Below the pieces are notes generated by a model. It was not told the DNA's origin. It saw only the letters and a program-made list of their open reading frames with translations, and did not search any database. DNA of 64,000 nucleotides. Source: Harmothoe impar. Its lineage: Eukaryota > Annelida > Polychaeta > Phyllodocida > Polynoidae. The translations under genes and the position numbers were made by a program. This document shows, piece after piece, positions 42,780 to 57,400 of this stretch. Within the stretch, counting starts at the first letter, position 1; every line of letters starts with the position of its first letter. Where the stretch lies: positions 15,786,784 through 15,850,783 of the forward strand of contig OX381706.1 in the NCBI GenBank assembly GCA_947462335.1, in the 5' to 3' direction.

Positions 42780-45290
42780 TGCTGCACGGGGCATCCATAC
42801 GGCTTCGCATTTCACAACTGTCTGAGGCAAGTTATGCCAAATACTGGTGGATTGCTACCATTATTTCTTCTTTTAAGTATAGACTCTTTTCATGAAATAC
42901 ACACCATGATACTGGTTGCAATACAGTAAACCGGGATGGAAACTCTGAGACATTATATCCATATCACAATTAGTATATTTATCTAAGGCGCCATATGATC
43001 AATATCATTATCCGTATGTTACAAGTTTCAGAGTTAGCAATATAAAACTGTGATTACAGTGCCCATTCTCCAAAACAACGTGAAATGTTTAAATGGAGGC
43101 CCCTGAATAGAGTGGATTTCCTTTTTCATTCGGTCCTCATTGAGATACAATATACCGTAGATCAAAATATAAAGTTCTGAAGAATATCATCACTGATAAA
43201 ATCATGAGATCCAGCTCGAGGGCTACTTTTGATTTTCTTTTAAATGGGTATCCTTGATCATTTTCTCGAGATAAATAAAGTAATTTTATTCTATCAATAT
43301 AGTAGATCTATGTGTATATAAATAACATACCAGATACATACAAAACATACTGTTCACCACTTGTAGGATATCAGGATATTTAAATATACAACATTGTCAT
43401 ACCTCCTCAAATGTCAATATTTAATCAATGCCATTGGGGATGCCAAAATAACTCAAGTTTTTGTCAACCTTTTATCATAAATTTCCCAAACAAAGCACGG
43501 CAATAAAGCAATGAGATCTATAAAAAAAAAAGCACTATCACAGGATAATACATGTACCCGTTTGGATTTACATCACTCTGAATGGCCAATGCTATCATGT
43601 GACGTACAACTAACAATTTGTGGCATATAATTCCAGTTGACCTCACTTAACATATGAGACCATATCAAAATAACTCAGTGAATAGATAAAAAACTCAAGA
43701 CATACATGATTATCTACATTTGTAACTTTTTTAGACCTCAGTCAGAATAAGCATTTGGCAAGATGTGACACAAAAATATGAATATCATGGGAGTCTACTC
43801 ATGGACTCCAACTAATTAAAACTGAATCACCGCCTTTTTAACTTTGAATCAAAAGAATGACTTTGATCTAGATAAAATACACAATCATAATCAAACTCAA
43901 ACCAGACTATGGCAATGATGCCTTAAAATGAAAAGAAAATGTGCAATAATGGATTTTCTTGCACGCATATCAACTTATATCTATCCACAATTATTACCCT
44001 CCCTATTGAGCTGTATGTATTTTACAATGCAGTAGCACTCGATATTGGAATGTTACAGTCATTTGTCATGCCACATTCGCAAACAACTTGAGACCTTCTG
44101 AGGTGGCAATATAACATCATAATAGACTCGTCATCATTACATATATAGAGGCACGATGGATTCTATATCGCTTTTGACCGGTATCGATTTCCTAAAAATT
44201 GCTGTATTTCCAGCGCTCCTAGATTTGGGATGGGGGTAATCCCAAGTACTATAATACATGTAATACCATCCTGTTTATCAACCCTGGCACTTATAGGAGA
44301 TTGGCCCTTATCCTTGACCAGAATTAAGTTAATAAGATATGTTTCAAATTCAAGATACCTTTATACAACAATATAACTCGACTCTAATAACTTATATATA
44401 TTTATATACGAGACTGGCGCTTACTTGAGACCTGGCGCTTACACCTAATGTACAATACATACATACATACATTGCGTAGTGCAATATTATAACTTGTAAT
44501 GGAGAAAATTTCAAAACCTTCCCGACACTCGACCCTGATAACTTTTAGTTGGCTATTTATAACAAGTTGTTAAAAAAAGTAGTGGCATGAAGTCACCATC
44601 AACAGTATATACCCAGACAGACAGCTATACAACTTTACGTAGTTTACTTTTCAGCCATACAACTTTAAGTAGTTTACTTTTTTACTATATTGATCCATTC
44701 ATTATTGTGATGCTGACCTAGCGAGAGACTTGGGACATCTGATTAAATCATAAAAAGGTCTATTCAGTATTGTAAGAGGTGGCTTAGTTAGTACAGTTTT
44801 TACAACACATGTACCAGTATTTCTGGCAAGATTATTTCCCTGATTTTGGCAATCTCATTGCTTACAGTGCGCCCACACTCCCTTCTTGAAGGTAATCATA
44901 TAATCAAGCGAATTGCACTAAACGAGTACCAGCAACGCAGAAGTAGTTCCTGTCGTAGTAGTGCAGAGGGTGTTACTGTCAGCTTGGATGATTACATTTT
45001 AACTGCTCTTCTTTTGAAGGCACTGCATCTCTGATTGCATAACCCACTGTGGCCGTCAATAAACGGCCAGACCGACCAGATGCTGTGCGTATGTGGGGAC
45101 TGACAGGTCAAGTCAGACCAAAGATGTTGTGAGTAAGGCGAGACTGATGGGTCAAGCCGACTAGTGCCGAAGGCGCTCGTAGTTTAGGATAATGTTGGTA
45201 GGCAGAGTGCAACAGGTACCAGCGACATGAAAGTAGTCCCTCTCATGATGTCTGTATACTAGCGATGACCCCTGTACCAGGACGTGGGAG

Positions 45291-45400
45291 TTGTTACCAT
45301 GGTTGAGGTGGGGGTCAGCTTGGGTTGAGGCTCTCTATGAGTACCTGTTACCATGGTAGAGGTGGTGCCAGCTTGGGTTGTGGCTCTTTATGAGTACTTG
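45291..45400. repeat. Tandem duplication spanning the ABCG2-like stop codon
   Basis: About 54 bp containing TTACCATGG, GAGGTGG, CAGCTTGGGTTG and TATGAGTAC occurs twice in a row. The right copy includes the last codons and stop of the ABCG2-like gene; the left copy is 3' UTR. Confidence 0.65.
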
Positions 45401-48400
45401 TTGACGCGGCGTAGTTGGATGTAGGTCAGGACGAGGAAGCCGAAGCTCATGGCGAGGAGAGCGACCGCGTTCACCCACATGTCCCAGTCGGTCAGGTACG
45501 GCACATCCATCTCGGCCAACGTCGCCGTGCCCGGGATACTGAAATCAGAGGTACAGGGAGGAGAATCAGCGAGTGCAGAAAAGAATGGATGGGCCCGGGA
45601 TGGGGCCATACAGAGATGCCATTCAGATGCTCCCAAAAAGTAGGAAAGTTTTAGCCAATTTTCTGTAGGAAATTATCATAATTGACTACAGAAATTTCAG
45701 CCAAAAAGTAGGAATTCCTACAAAAGTAGGAAAAGTGGCATCTCTGGCCCATACCAATTTGAAAAAGAAACTACAGTAATCCTCAAGTACTACCGGTATG
45801 CGGGTTGTACGCGAACCAAACTGAGCTTTCATTTTGACACCTAACATGCCTATATATAGAGCGCTGGTTATACAAGGGATTTTATCACTATAGAACAGGA
45901 ATAAAATATAAATTTCCAGATCCAGGTACGGGTTATAGGATTCACATGAGTTGGGGGTTGAGGGTTATACGCGAGATGCGTGAATTTACGGTACCAAATA
46001 ATAAAAATTTAATCTTTCTCTATTTTTTGCACGCGTACCAAAGCAGACAGTGCATATGTCACATGCATACTTCAAAACTAGAACTAGCATAAGAAGGATG
46101 CAGAACTCACCATGTCATGGGGTCCAGGGCTCCTGTTGTGGCATTCTTCTCACAGAACTGGAGACCTTTCAGCTCATTCACCAGCAGACCGTTGAGACCA
46201 TATCTGAAGATGGAGATCCACTTGATCCAGGCCAGCCAGACCAGCACCGTGTTTAGCTGCACCAGCACTCCTGAGAACACCTGCAACGTGCAACAAACAC
46301 ACCCATGTAGACTGCCATATTGTGAGTTCTTAAAGGGAAGCTTGATAATTAACTATAATGAGAGCATGTCCTTAAAAGATGCGTCGTCATGATACGCCAA
46401 TGCAGGTGCTGCATTGGTGCAACATTAACGTTAGGGAGTGTCCCATCCCTCGAGGGTTGGCATGATGCTTGAGTGCAGTACTGGCGACTTACTGGCATGG
46501 GCTGCATTCAAGCATCACGAAGATCCATGATTTGGATGCACTTGTCAGTGCTGCATTCATTCATCATGCCGTTTTTAAAGCTGCACTCTCACCCTTCTGA
46601 TTCAAGAGTGAGCCCTCGGTGGTAAGATGTGGTAGGCATTACTCCATGTCTACCACCTTATTGTGACTTTTTGGCAGTATAGTAGAGTGCTAAAGTAGCA
46701 AATGTCAGACTCCTGTGCGGCTTATACAATTTGTGAAAGTTAGGGGTGCGAGGTAGGCTTATACACAAGAATTAACAGTAATTATTATCGCCCGGACTAC
46801 ATACCATCATGAAGACGTAGCAGAGTGCGATGCAGAGGTTGGCGAGCGCGAAGACGCTGACGGTCGCTGAGAAGAAGAAGCCGAGGCTCGAGGCAGCGAG
46901 AGAGGTGGAGCTCAGCATCACCAGGAAGAAGAAGAACTTACCCGCATCCTTCGCAAGACCTGTACACAAGTAAAAAAATGTTTAAATCTTTTTTTAATAG
47001 AATCCAGGGTTACCAATCTCTGGAGGTCAAATATTCCCTAAAATAGCTGTACCAGTGTTGCCGAAACCTTTCAACGCAGGCCAAGGTGGCCTGCGTCTTG
47101 GCATCTTACGCAGGCCGTTTGATTCTCACGCAGGCCATATGAATTTAGATATTTCAAGCTCCCTTCATAAACTTTATTATAACTTGTTTTATACTATGCA
47201 AAAACAGTCACATACTGCCAGCAGCAAAGTTACCTTTTAAGGCAGGTGCTTTTAAAGTAGATGTATTAATGTATCATGCCCTTGGTGGTCGCAATGCATG
47301 AATGCAGCCCTGGCCAGTAACTTGCCAGTGCTCCATGCAAGCATCATGCCGACCCTATGGGAGTCTCACTGCCCTCATCAAGTGTATACAGATTTCAACT
47401 GCCTTGATCTCCACAGTTGTCCATCCGAATCCACATTAATTTAATTGAAAAGAGGCTAGAGATTTTACATATCGTTCTAATTATGATAAAACATATATGG
47501 GTTCTAAACGATATAAAATCTCAAAAAACAAAAAGAACACCCACCTGTCATGAAGTAAACGATAATGGAGAAGAAGAGGTTGGGGATGACGCGCATGGGG
47601 ATGACGTCACAGAACAGCTTGGCCAGGAAGTAGGCGGAGACACGGTAGAACCCGTTGGAGTTCTCGTGGCTGCAAGAAGCAATGTGCTACATCGTTACTG
47701 CAAACTAAACTCAGCTCTCATTTGATACCAAACTCAGCTTTCATTCGATACCAAACATGCCTATTTTATTGTCATCTTTTCATTAATATTCATCACCTTG
47801 CAAGGGAGATAGCCTATATAAGATACAGGTATTACGCAGGAATTTACGGCATATTGGCTATATTTGTTGACTAAGACTCCTAGCACTGCGGGACCTGGTC
47901 CCTTTTACTTCTTGGAACCAGGGGGTTTGACTTCTAGCTTTCCGCTAGAGTTCTCATGAAATAATTAATCAAAATGTGTTGGATTGTTGAGTCCTATTTA
48001 TAACATTTCTCAGTGAAAGTTTCGGTCATTGACTGTGACTTACACAAATATCTTCCTTTCCTTGATGAAGAGTTCGACGGCCGATAGATTACCGAAGATC
48101 TGATTCATAACGATGAAGAAGAACGCACCAACTCTGAAAAAAGAACATGTTCAGAATTAAAAACTATGCACTTAGACGGACTTCAAGATGTCTTGGGGAA
48201 TCCATAGAGAAGTGTGCAGATACAGTTAAGCCATGGAAGGAAGACAAAATGCTTAAATGTGCTCTGCCAGTTAGCAGTTATGATGTAAGAATGCAGTCCT
48301 GCTGAGTACCCACCAGGCCTGCATTCACCCTTAAATCAGAGTTGCCACTTTTCCTGCATTTGCTGGAATTCTATCTATTTGGCTCGGATTCGTTTCTATT

Positions 48401-51400
48401 GAATTACCGTATTCGACGTAATAAGCGCCCCCCCCCCTTTTTGACGCATTTTTATACTAGAACAAAGGGTCAAATTTCTCGATTTCGGGGACATTTAAAC
48501 TCTTAAGTACTAAAAACGTCATTAAGATAATTTTATAAGCGCCCTGGGCGCTTATTACATCGAATACGGTATGTTATTTTCCTACAGAAGATTGACCAAA
48601 AATTCAATATTTCCTACATTTTGTCGCCTAGCTAAAGACCAATGCAGCAAGAAGGGGTGACTTTTTCAAAATAAAGTTGTGTTTACGTTGGTTTTTGCAG
48701 AATCATCACAACCTTGTTTGTAATGGCTTAGTTTGCAAATGTCTCATATCAGGAGGCTCACAGAACAATTGTCTTTCAAACAGTGTACATTAGAATGCTG
48801 GATTCTGAGATTATATCATGAATTTGTAGGTCACGATACCAAAATTAATCAAAAACTTTATCAATAACTTTTCTGAAAAGTCACCCATTCTTGATGCATG
48901 GATCTTTAGTGGCATCCCTGGTAACTCACCTGTTGCTCATGCCCGCCTTGTCGAGCCCCATCTGGAAGTAGATGATTCCCACCAGGACGGCAAAGATGAC
49001 CATGACCATGACCTGCATCACTGAGGTCTGGGGGTTACGGACGATGTTCACCACCGCCCGCTTAGACAGGTAGCCGAACTGTGGGAGCATAAAACAACCA
49101 CATGCTACGATTTATATCAAATATTCAAGATTCAAATAATTATTTTTCCATTAAGGCCAAAAAAAACACACGTTTGTTTCAGGTAACCCGACCGACCCTA
49201 TCAAAACAGGGCTGACCATACGTTTTTTAGGCAATTTTGAAATTTTAGTATATCTGCCCTTTTTTGGTCAAATTTAGGGTTTTCAGAGAGGCTGGGTAGT
49301 ACTTCATGTTTTAAAAAAAAAAGCGAAAAAAAGCAGGGGTTTTCTTCAATGACACATAAACATCATAATAGCACAAATATGAATTAGCAATTTACCTCTC
49401 CTCTCCAGAGTAACATAGCTGTAGAAGTAGTATGTTTAAAGGTATTTTCAAGGGAGGTTATTACTCCACTTTTCCATCTGCATAATCCATTGACAAAAAA
49501 AAGAAAGAATTTCTTAGAGAAGTTATATCCATTGACAAACTTTTACATTGGTGTGGCCTGCGAAAAGAGGTTGGTATCTGTGTATGATGGCATGGCGGCC
49601 TACCTGTGTGAAGAAGTTGGTGGGGTATTGTCCCTCTGGGAGCGCCTCGCTGTTAATGCCTCCCCGGCTGCTGCTCGACAACACCTTGAGCCTCTCTGTC
49701 ATCCTGGAGGCAAACATGGCATACTTACACAAAGGTTCATGGGTTTTGGATCTGCTGAAGGGTTATTTCATGAGTTGACCCTCGAGGGCCAACAAGTGAA
49801 AAAATATACAGCAGTCCAACATTATAGCACTCCAATGCACTATATGGATATATATCTAAAACTGGACATCGACATCCATGTTGGGCGCTATTCGCCAATC
49901 GGCGCAGAACGCCAATCCACAGTGCGCGGTATACAAATAGATGCGAGATTCTAATCAAGTTATTTAATATAGATTAAGATTACTAATTCTGTGCTATCTA
50001 TTAAAGTTGAACATATCTAATCCCCTTAGTTTAATGCTCTTGTGCTTTTATCTTAAGAAATTAGGGGTCAATTGCCATAACAATTCATAGATGAAACAGG
50101 TACTCGCAGCGACACTGATATTTGTATTCCGCGCAGATTGGCGTTCTGCGCGGCGCTGATCCTGCGCTATTTACAAATTGCACTGCGCAGAATGCCAATA
50201 TTGGCATTCTGCGCCGATTGGCGAATAGCGCCCAACATCCATGTAACAGAATCCTTCTAACAGAAAGCTATATTTAGTAGAAGTAGAAATCCATGAATAT
50301 CTATAATGAAGGAAGACACCATGTTCATGCCTATGAATATGTCTGTGTGTATGTTCATTTCAAAATTCAAGATTGTAACCATTCATTGAACGCCACCATG
50401 CTTTTAATGTAAACTCGAATTGCAGTTGCAGTAATTTGATACTAATAAAAAAAAATCTATTCTATTTTTTTTTCATGAACAGTTGGATTCAAGATGGCTA
50501 TCACTCATTGAATGCCACAATGCTTTAAATGCAATCTTGAAATGTAGTTGCATTAATTTGATACTGTTAAAAAAATCCAATTTAGTTGGGTTTTTTCATG
50601 AAGAGTTGGCACCCCATAGGTTCAAGATGGCCACCAGTCATTGAATGCCATAATGCTTAAATGCAATCTTGAATTGCAGTTGAATTAATTTGATTCTAAA
50701 AAAAAACACTTTTTTTTTCCTTTCATGAACAGTTGGCACCCCATACATTCAAGGTGGTTACCAGTCATTGCATGCCCCAATGCTTTAAGTGCAATCACGA
50801 ATTGTAGTTGCATTAATATGATACTAATAAAAAAACTAATTCTATTCTTTTTTTAAAACTCATTAACAGTTGGCACCCCATATATTTAAGATGACTACCA
50901 TTCATTGAATGCCCCGATGCTTGAAATGCAATCTCGAATTGTAGTTGCATCAATTTACTGCTAATAAAAAACAAATTCTTATCGATTTTTCTTTCATGAA
51001 TAGTTGGCACCCCATAAGGTGGCTACCATTCATATTAATGCAAATACAATGCTTTAAGTGCTATCATGAATTGTAGTTACATTAATCTGATACTAAAAAA
51101 AAAAAAAATTCTATTTGATTTTTCTTTCATGAACAGTTGGCACCCCATAAATTGAAAATGCACCCAGCACCCAGGTCAACAGCTATATACGGACAAGTGT
51201 ACCTCCCCTGCCTGTTCTCCTTCAATGCAGAGTGAAGAGGGTGGGAGGGGGTGACCATCAACAGTGCATAAACACTTTGATTGGATGACAATGCAGTTTT
51301 TATATTACAACCCTAAATTTGTGCAACGAAAATCATCAAGAAATACTAAGTATTTTTTCCAAAAAATTGCTTTTCTAGAATGGCTCGATACTCAGAAATC

Positions 51401-54400
51401 CTACTGCGAATAAAAAAAAGTCAAATTCTGATTCTAAACACCTGAAAAGTGAGAAATGCTGGCGTTCACGGTTTATGTAGGAAATGTACTAAAAACACCA
51501 AAAATATGCAACAAAACCCTAATTTTCTCAAAAACTGTTCAGTAGGATTTTTTCTAACTGAGGTTCCAGTGTTTTCTACCCTCATATTACACATTGGCAT
51601 AGAGAATATATTGGCACCTAGTCAGGATTTTGCCCTAGAAGCAATCTGTGAGGCAAAAAACAGCCAAAATGAGCCACTGGTCTGAAGTATAAAACTGGGC
51701 ATCGATCACTATAGAGCTACAAAGAGAGAGAATCGATGTCCAGTAATAACCCTGGGGATATATGCCATAGACCCACGATATGTCATAGACCCAGAGAGGG
51801 TATCAATGTAGTGGGCATTTGTGTTTATTTGAAGCCATACTTTTTCTTAGCCCATTCAATATGGCCGCAGCCCACATTGTATTCAAGAGGGCATTGAATA
51901 TAGTGCTTCCAGACTTTAAGCATAGTTAGTAAATCTTGTATATCAAAAAAGAAATGGTTATATACTAGCCTACAGTCTAGTATACATGAGGTGTTTTTTT
52001 TATACAAATCGACATTTGCTACACACAGGTTTCAAAATCCGATGGACGACAGGGTGATACAGGTTCTTTAGAAATCAGCAGGGAGTCAGGCCTTTTAAAA
52101 ATCGGCGCCTAAAAATCGACGGAAAGAAAATTTACATCTTTCAAAGATTAGACAGGCTCCAAAATGTGGGTACGGCCCCACTTAGCAGTGGAGCAAGCCA
52201 TCCTGATTACCGTCTACGTGTCATTATATCGGCACCAAAATATTTTTTGAGTTTTACATGCAATGTCGCTAAAAGATAACATTTGTAGTCATGATGTACC
52301 AATGCAACCCTAGCGCTGCATCGGCACATCATGATGACCCTTTGAGAGTGTCGCAACCCCGTAGGGTCGAAATGATACATGAATGCAGCCCTGGCGAGTT
52401 ACTCGACAAGGCTGCATTCATGTATCATGACGACCAAGGCCATGATGTGTTAATGCTTAAAGGATTAGATGGTTACTTACTCACTAAACCATCGGGAGGC
52501 CTTGTACTTGCCCCCGAGTTCTGAGGCCAGTTTGTTATCTGATTCTGGATCCGCTTCTATGGCAGGGATTTTGTCAAGAAGTTTAGAGTCATCACCTGTG
52601 GAAAGGAGAAGGACATACAGAATATGAGACTAGAAGATTTATCACATAGCCTTCGCTGGTTCATTGGATTATTGGAATGAATTGACAGAGGTACATTAAA
52701 TTCCCGTGTATAATACTTATTATACTCCCAAAACTCCTTATATTAAGTATGTGATGCCAACAAATCTTATATTGAATACATTCAATGTATTCAATACAAT
52801 GATTGTGATAGGGGCTGGGGCTGAGTGGGATATGCCCCAGCCCCCACGAGTGAAATACGTCAGAGATGTATCAATGTAGTTGGCATTTGCATTTATTTTT
52901 TCATTTGAGTATTCAATGGGGGGCATTGAATACGGCCCTTCCTATACTTAAGCATAGTGAACCTTCTATTTCCAAAAAATTATCAATCTTGGTGAAATAC
53001 TGGACAGGGTTATTTCACGAAGATGTGAAATACGGAATTTCTGTGCTATAGAGACAATCATATTTTGCAGCATGAAATAAACCAGAACTGTTCTTGTGCA
53101 GTGTATAGCTGGTGGAGGTCTCTAGGATATACATTGTAGGATAAGCAGGATCCCTGATACGGACTCTCACTTTGATAACTCGGGCTTTTACAGTAAACAT
53201 TCCATAAATCCTAGCGGTGGATTCAGTTATCAGAATAAAACGGCCTAACTGGTAAGATCATTATACATTTGTACAATGTCCATGCTGATATCAGTGCAAT
53301 GTATCTATACCGATATGAACATCGTTTTATTGCATACACCTATGGCAGGTCAAAAAGGGGGACTGCTATGGCCGATGTGTCAGTTTATATATAAAGAAAA
53401 CGTCTGGGGCGGTTGCGGCTGGTTCAGAATGGGGGATTGTAATACCTGGGCAGGTGGGGGGGGGGGGGGGGGGGGAGGGGGGGCACTTGGTACATTTTGT
53501 ATACACGGGTGTGCGGCTGGCAAGAGTATTATTTGAGCATCCCCCCCCCCTCAATCCCCCTCACCAAGGGTCCGCTTGTCAATAAAATCGCTCCAAAAAT
53601 TGCTCTCTTTTTTTTAGTTTTTGACAGAATACTTCATAACAAGGGGCTCTTCTCCCCATGGGTCACTTCCTGGGAAAATTTGCTTAAAACCTGGGCATTT
53701 TTGACCAAAACCCCCTCACCAAGGGCCACTTTGGACCAAAATCCCCCTCACCGAGGGCCACTTTGGACCAAAATCCCCCTCCCCAAGAGGCACTTTTGAC
53801 AAACAACACTACCGGTACTCACCAAGTGTGGTCAGAGGGCTAGCCGCACACCCGTTTCAAAATAAAATTGAGTGCCCCCTGGGGTGTAACAGCAGGTCAG
53901 AAGCAGGGACTGTAAATGGGAGGTCAGAAAGGGGGACTGTTGGTGTTAAAGGCCCAGTGCCCCTATATATACGGCTGAGTACCTGTCCCGACTGCGCTCT
54001 GACTGTTACTGCAAGTGCAGTAAGAACTGCGGGTTTAAAGTAGGCAGACCGTCGGGTCGGAATGGGGGATTGTAATACCAGGGGAGGGGGGGGAGCAACC
54101 CCATCAAGGGTGTGCTTCTCACCAAAATCCCCCTCACCAAGGGCCACTTTTCTGATATTTTCGACAACAATGTTTTTGCTTAAACCTGAGCAATTTGGAC
54201 CCAAATCCCCCACACCAAGGGCCACTTTGGACAAAAATTCCCCTCACCATGCGTTGTCAGAGGGCTAGCCGCACACCCGTTTCAAAATAAAATTGAGTGC
54301 CCCCTGGGGTGTAACAGCAGGTCAGAAGCGGGGACTGTAAATGGGAGGTCAGAAAGGGGGACTGTTGGTGTTAAAGTAGGCAGACCGCCCCAGTCTGCTC

Positions 54401-57400
54401 CACTCTTACCCTGGTCCCCAGATCCTGCCATAGGAAGGCTCTGGTAACTACCACTATGACCTTGAACTTGAATGTTGCTCGGTACTATTAGCAATCACTG
54501 CTGGTAACTTGGAACCAGTGAACAGGAACCACAATGTGTATGATGGCAGTTCTCTCATCACACTTTCTGGTTCCAGTTCTGGTTCTATGCTAACCACAGG
54601 GATTGCCTAAACCCAGCAAAATTGCAAGTCCAGTGTCATATCAGTGTTTACAAGTGCCATTGTGTGCCAGAATGGCGCGTGGGACAAGTGTAGCCTACAC
54701 TTGGCTGCAGGTTATAATAATTACAGCTCTGTACATAATATAGGTGTCTCTGTCTGCCCCTGTATGCACCTACCACTTGACTGCTCAACCATGAACAATG
54801 GCGCTGCTACATGTATATACTGTAAGCCTATTTTATTTTGCGCTGTACTTATTTTTGTGAATTTCGGGGATGTTAAAATCCGCAAAAATATGTTCAGAGC
54901 AAATATTTATCCGGTGTAGTCATACTATTACCATCTTCCAAAGTATGTGAATTTAAATAAACGCGAAAATGTACTGTATTTTTCAGCAAATTCACGAATT
55001 GATAGTGGGGCAAACATGTGGTTAGGTAACTGTACCATGATAATGCCATTAGACTAAATTTTACTTTATTTACTGCACATTGGCAATGTTAGGGGGAAAT
55101 GTCTTAAAATCCTTATCGCAAGAAATCTGATTTGATTACTAGTATGAGAAAATGCATTGAAAAATCAGAAAGATATTCAAAATATACTTTAGAAACCAGA
55201 TGCACTATGTGCTAACATGTCAATTTGAAGTGAAAATATCAGAAAAGTGACTTTTTCTAGTATAAAGCCTGTTTATGTTATTCTTTGCCCTCCCTTAGCA
55301 ACCAGAGAAATGTTCTAGAGAATTGGCTCCCGGGCCAGCGCTAGTTTCTACCCCGGCACTTGTTGATAATAAATCACAGAGGTGGGCTCTCTCAACGGTA
55401 CACCGCTGTAACCCCTGCCAAGGGATTTCTACACCTCCCTAGCCAAACCTAGGTAGCAGCCTTGGTGTATAGAGTTCCGGTATTATTTTAAATGTGCACT
55501 ATGAAATGCGACATAGTGAGAATTTACATTTGCCATGTACCATATTTAGAAATGGTCCATGCGAAGAAATATATATTCATGTTTTAATAGAGGCATACGT
55601 AAAAAAAGCTGGTGTTCGAATCTACTGCTATGTATATAATATCATCCCAATAAACTAACACGGACATGCATGTAAATAATAAAAATATAAATTGCCCATT
55701 GACATGTTTTTTAGATATGCCCATTCACATGTTTTCTAGATATACCCAAGATACTAATCTACTAATAGCTTACAGGATATATAGCCTTCTAGCATGGCAC
55801 AGAATTCTTCTTTCTAGATCTAGATATTATCTTGCAGTTAACTTCCTGGTTAGAAATTTGGGAAGTAAGAAGGGGAGACAAAAATACAAGCATGTCTTAT
55901 GATGTTCATGAACTTTTAATGATAGGTTTCACTGACAAAACAGAGGTCCTATGTGCCAGGAAGAAACTATTCACAGATGACATCATAGTGTAGGGGGCTG
56001 AGGTGGGAGCCCATGTGTGAAGATGGTATGTGAACATCTACCTAAGTTTGTGACGAGAATAGGACGGAAAGTGCCAAAATAAGTGAGGCCGTGAGGTTTC
56101 CTGATAATTAAACAGAATAGGAACAGAATACAGTAATTTAATTCAATTTACTTTTTTTTTTGTTACAAAATAAGGTACACCCTTTCTCGGTGAAAATGAC
56201 AGAAAGGCCAGACTAGGCTAAATCAGGATCTAGACACATTTGTATAACATCAAAATAGGAAATCATGTATCTAACAGACTACCGAGTATGCTAGGAGTGG
56301 ACCCAGGGATTTGACAAAAGGGAGGGGGGGGGGGGAGTTCCAGTATACACCCAATTGAAATAATAGAAAATGTTACCTCCCCACTCCTCCCATACCATAT
56401 CCGCTGCTATATGATACCAATATGCAAAAATAAACCAAAGAAAGATTAAATCCTTTAAGGGCAACGACGATGAGGCCAAAAAAAGTTGTGTTCAGATATC
56501 CCGACCGAACCTATTCTTTTGGACCAACACAATTCTTTTTTTACATTTAGAACAAACACTTTTTTCGAAGGCATTTTTAGGATTTTGCTACAAAAAAAAA
56601 AGTTCAATGAAAAGTGTTTTTGGATTGAAAGGATGAGAAAAGGGAGAAATTTACTCTCTTCTCCTTTATAAAAATGGTTAAAAAAAACAACCGACTTACC
56701 GACCCTATTCCTTCTTGGTCATGTTTTATACCTGAACACAACCTTTTTCCCCCCTTTTTTTAAGAGTAACTCGCCAAATGAAAGGCAAATGACCATAAAA
56801 ACGGCATGATGCTGCCCCTAGAGGGTTAACAAGAGCAACATACACAACTAGCCTTGCACATAACATAAAATCATGACATCCACTAGAGCATAACGGACCA
56901 AACATACCACATGCTCTAGATGGTGCACTTACCTTCGCTACTTGTGTTCCCTCTCTCTGTTTTGCCACATTTGAGGTGATATTTAATCAAATTATTACGA
57001 GCATGCTTGTAGATACACAGAAATTGTCATAAAAAGTGAGTTTCAAAAGAAAGCGAGCTGAACTACCAATCAGGGAGGCTACTACGCAGGGGATGCACAA
57101 ATTATCACATTTCTCGAAATATTTTTTAAATTAAAAATTATTTCTTTAGGCCACACCAAAAAAAAAAGTTGGTCAATGGATTTCACTTTTCAAAAAACGT
57201 AGCATCTGACAAAATTCCTTTAACATAATAATTCATTGATTGATCTGAGGGAATTACTGGAAGAAAGATTTGAAAAAAAAAAAAATTCTCAATTTTGAAA
57301 AAAATGAGGCGAGCGAAATCCATTGACAACTTTTTTTTCAAAAAATAAATAAATTTCCATTTCCGAAAATAAGGTGCGCGAAATCCATTGACCAACTTTT

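Larger units (their letters stand above)
39822..45387. other. Intergenic region between the ACSM and ABCG2-like genes
   Basis: No coding exon recognised. It should contain the ACSM promoter and the ABCG2-like 3' UTR. A TTGTAG just upstream of the ACSM start codon may be an acceptor for a 5' UTR exon, so the promoter could be some distance away. Two MITEs (40745-40874 and 42463-42779) and a C run near 42000 are the only clear landmarks; about 42800-45250 is AT-rich with nothing identified. Confidence 0.6.

Noticed and set aside
49490..49954. 154-codon plus-strand reading frame
   Set aside because: It crosses an ABCG2-like exon antisense and a MITE end; no family resemblance.
53276..53536. Gly-rich plus-strand reading frame
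   Set aside because: It is produced by a long G run and has no homology or splice context.
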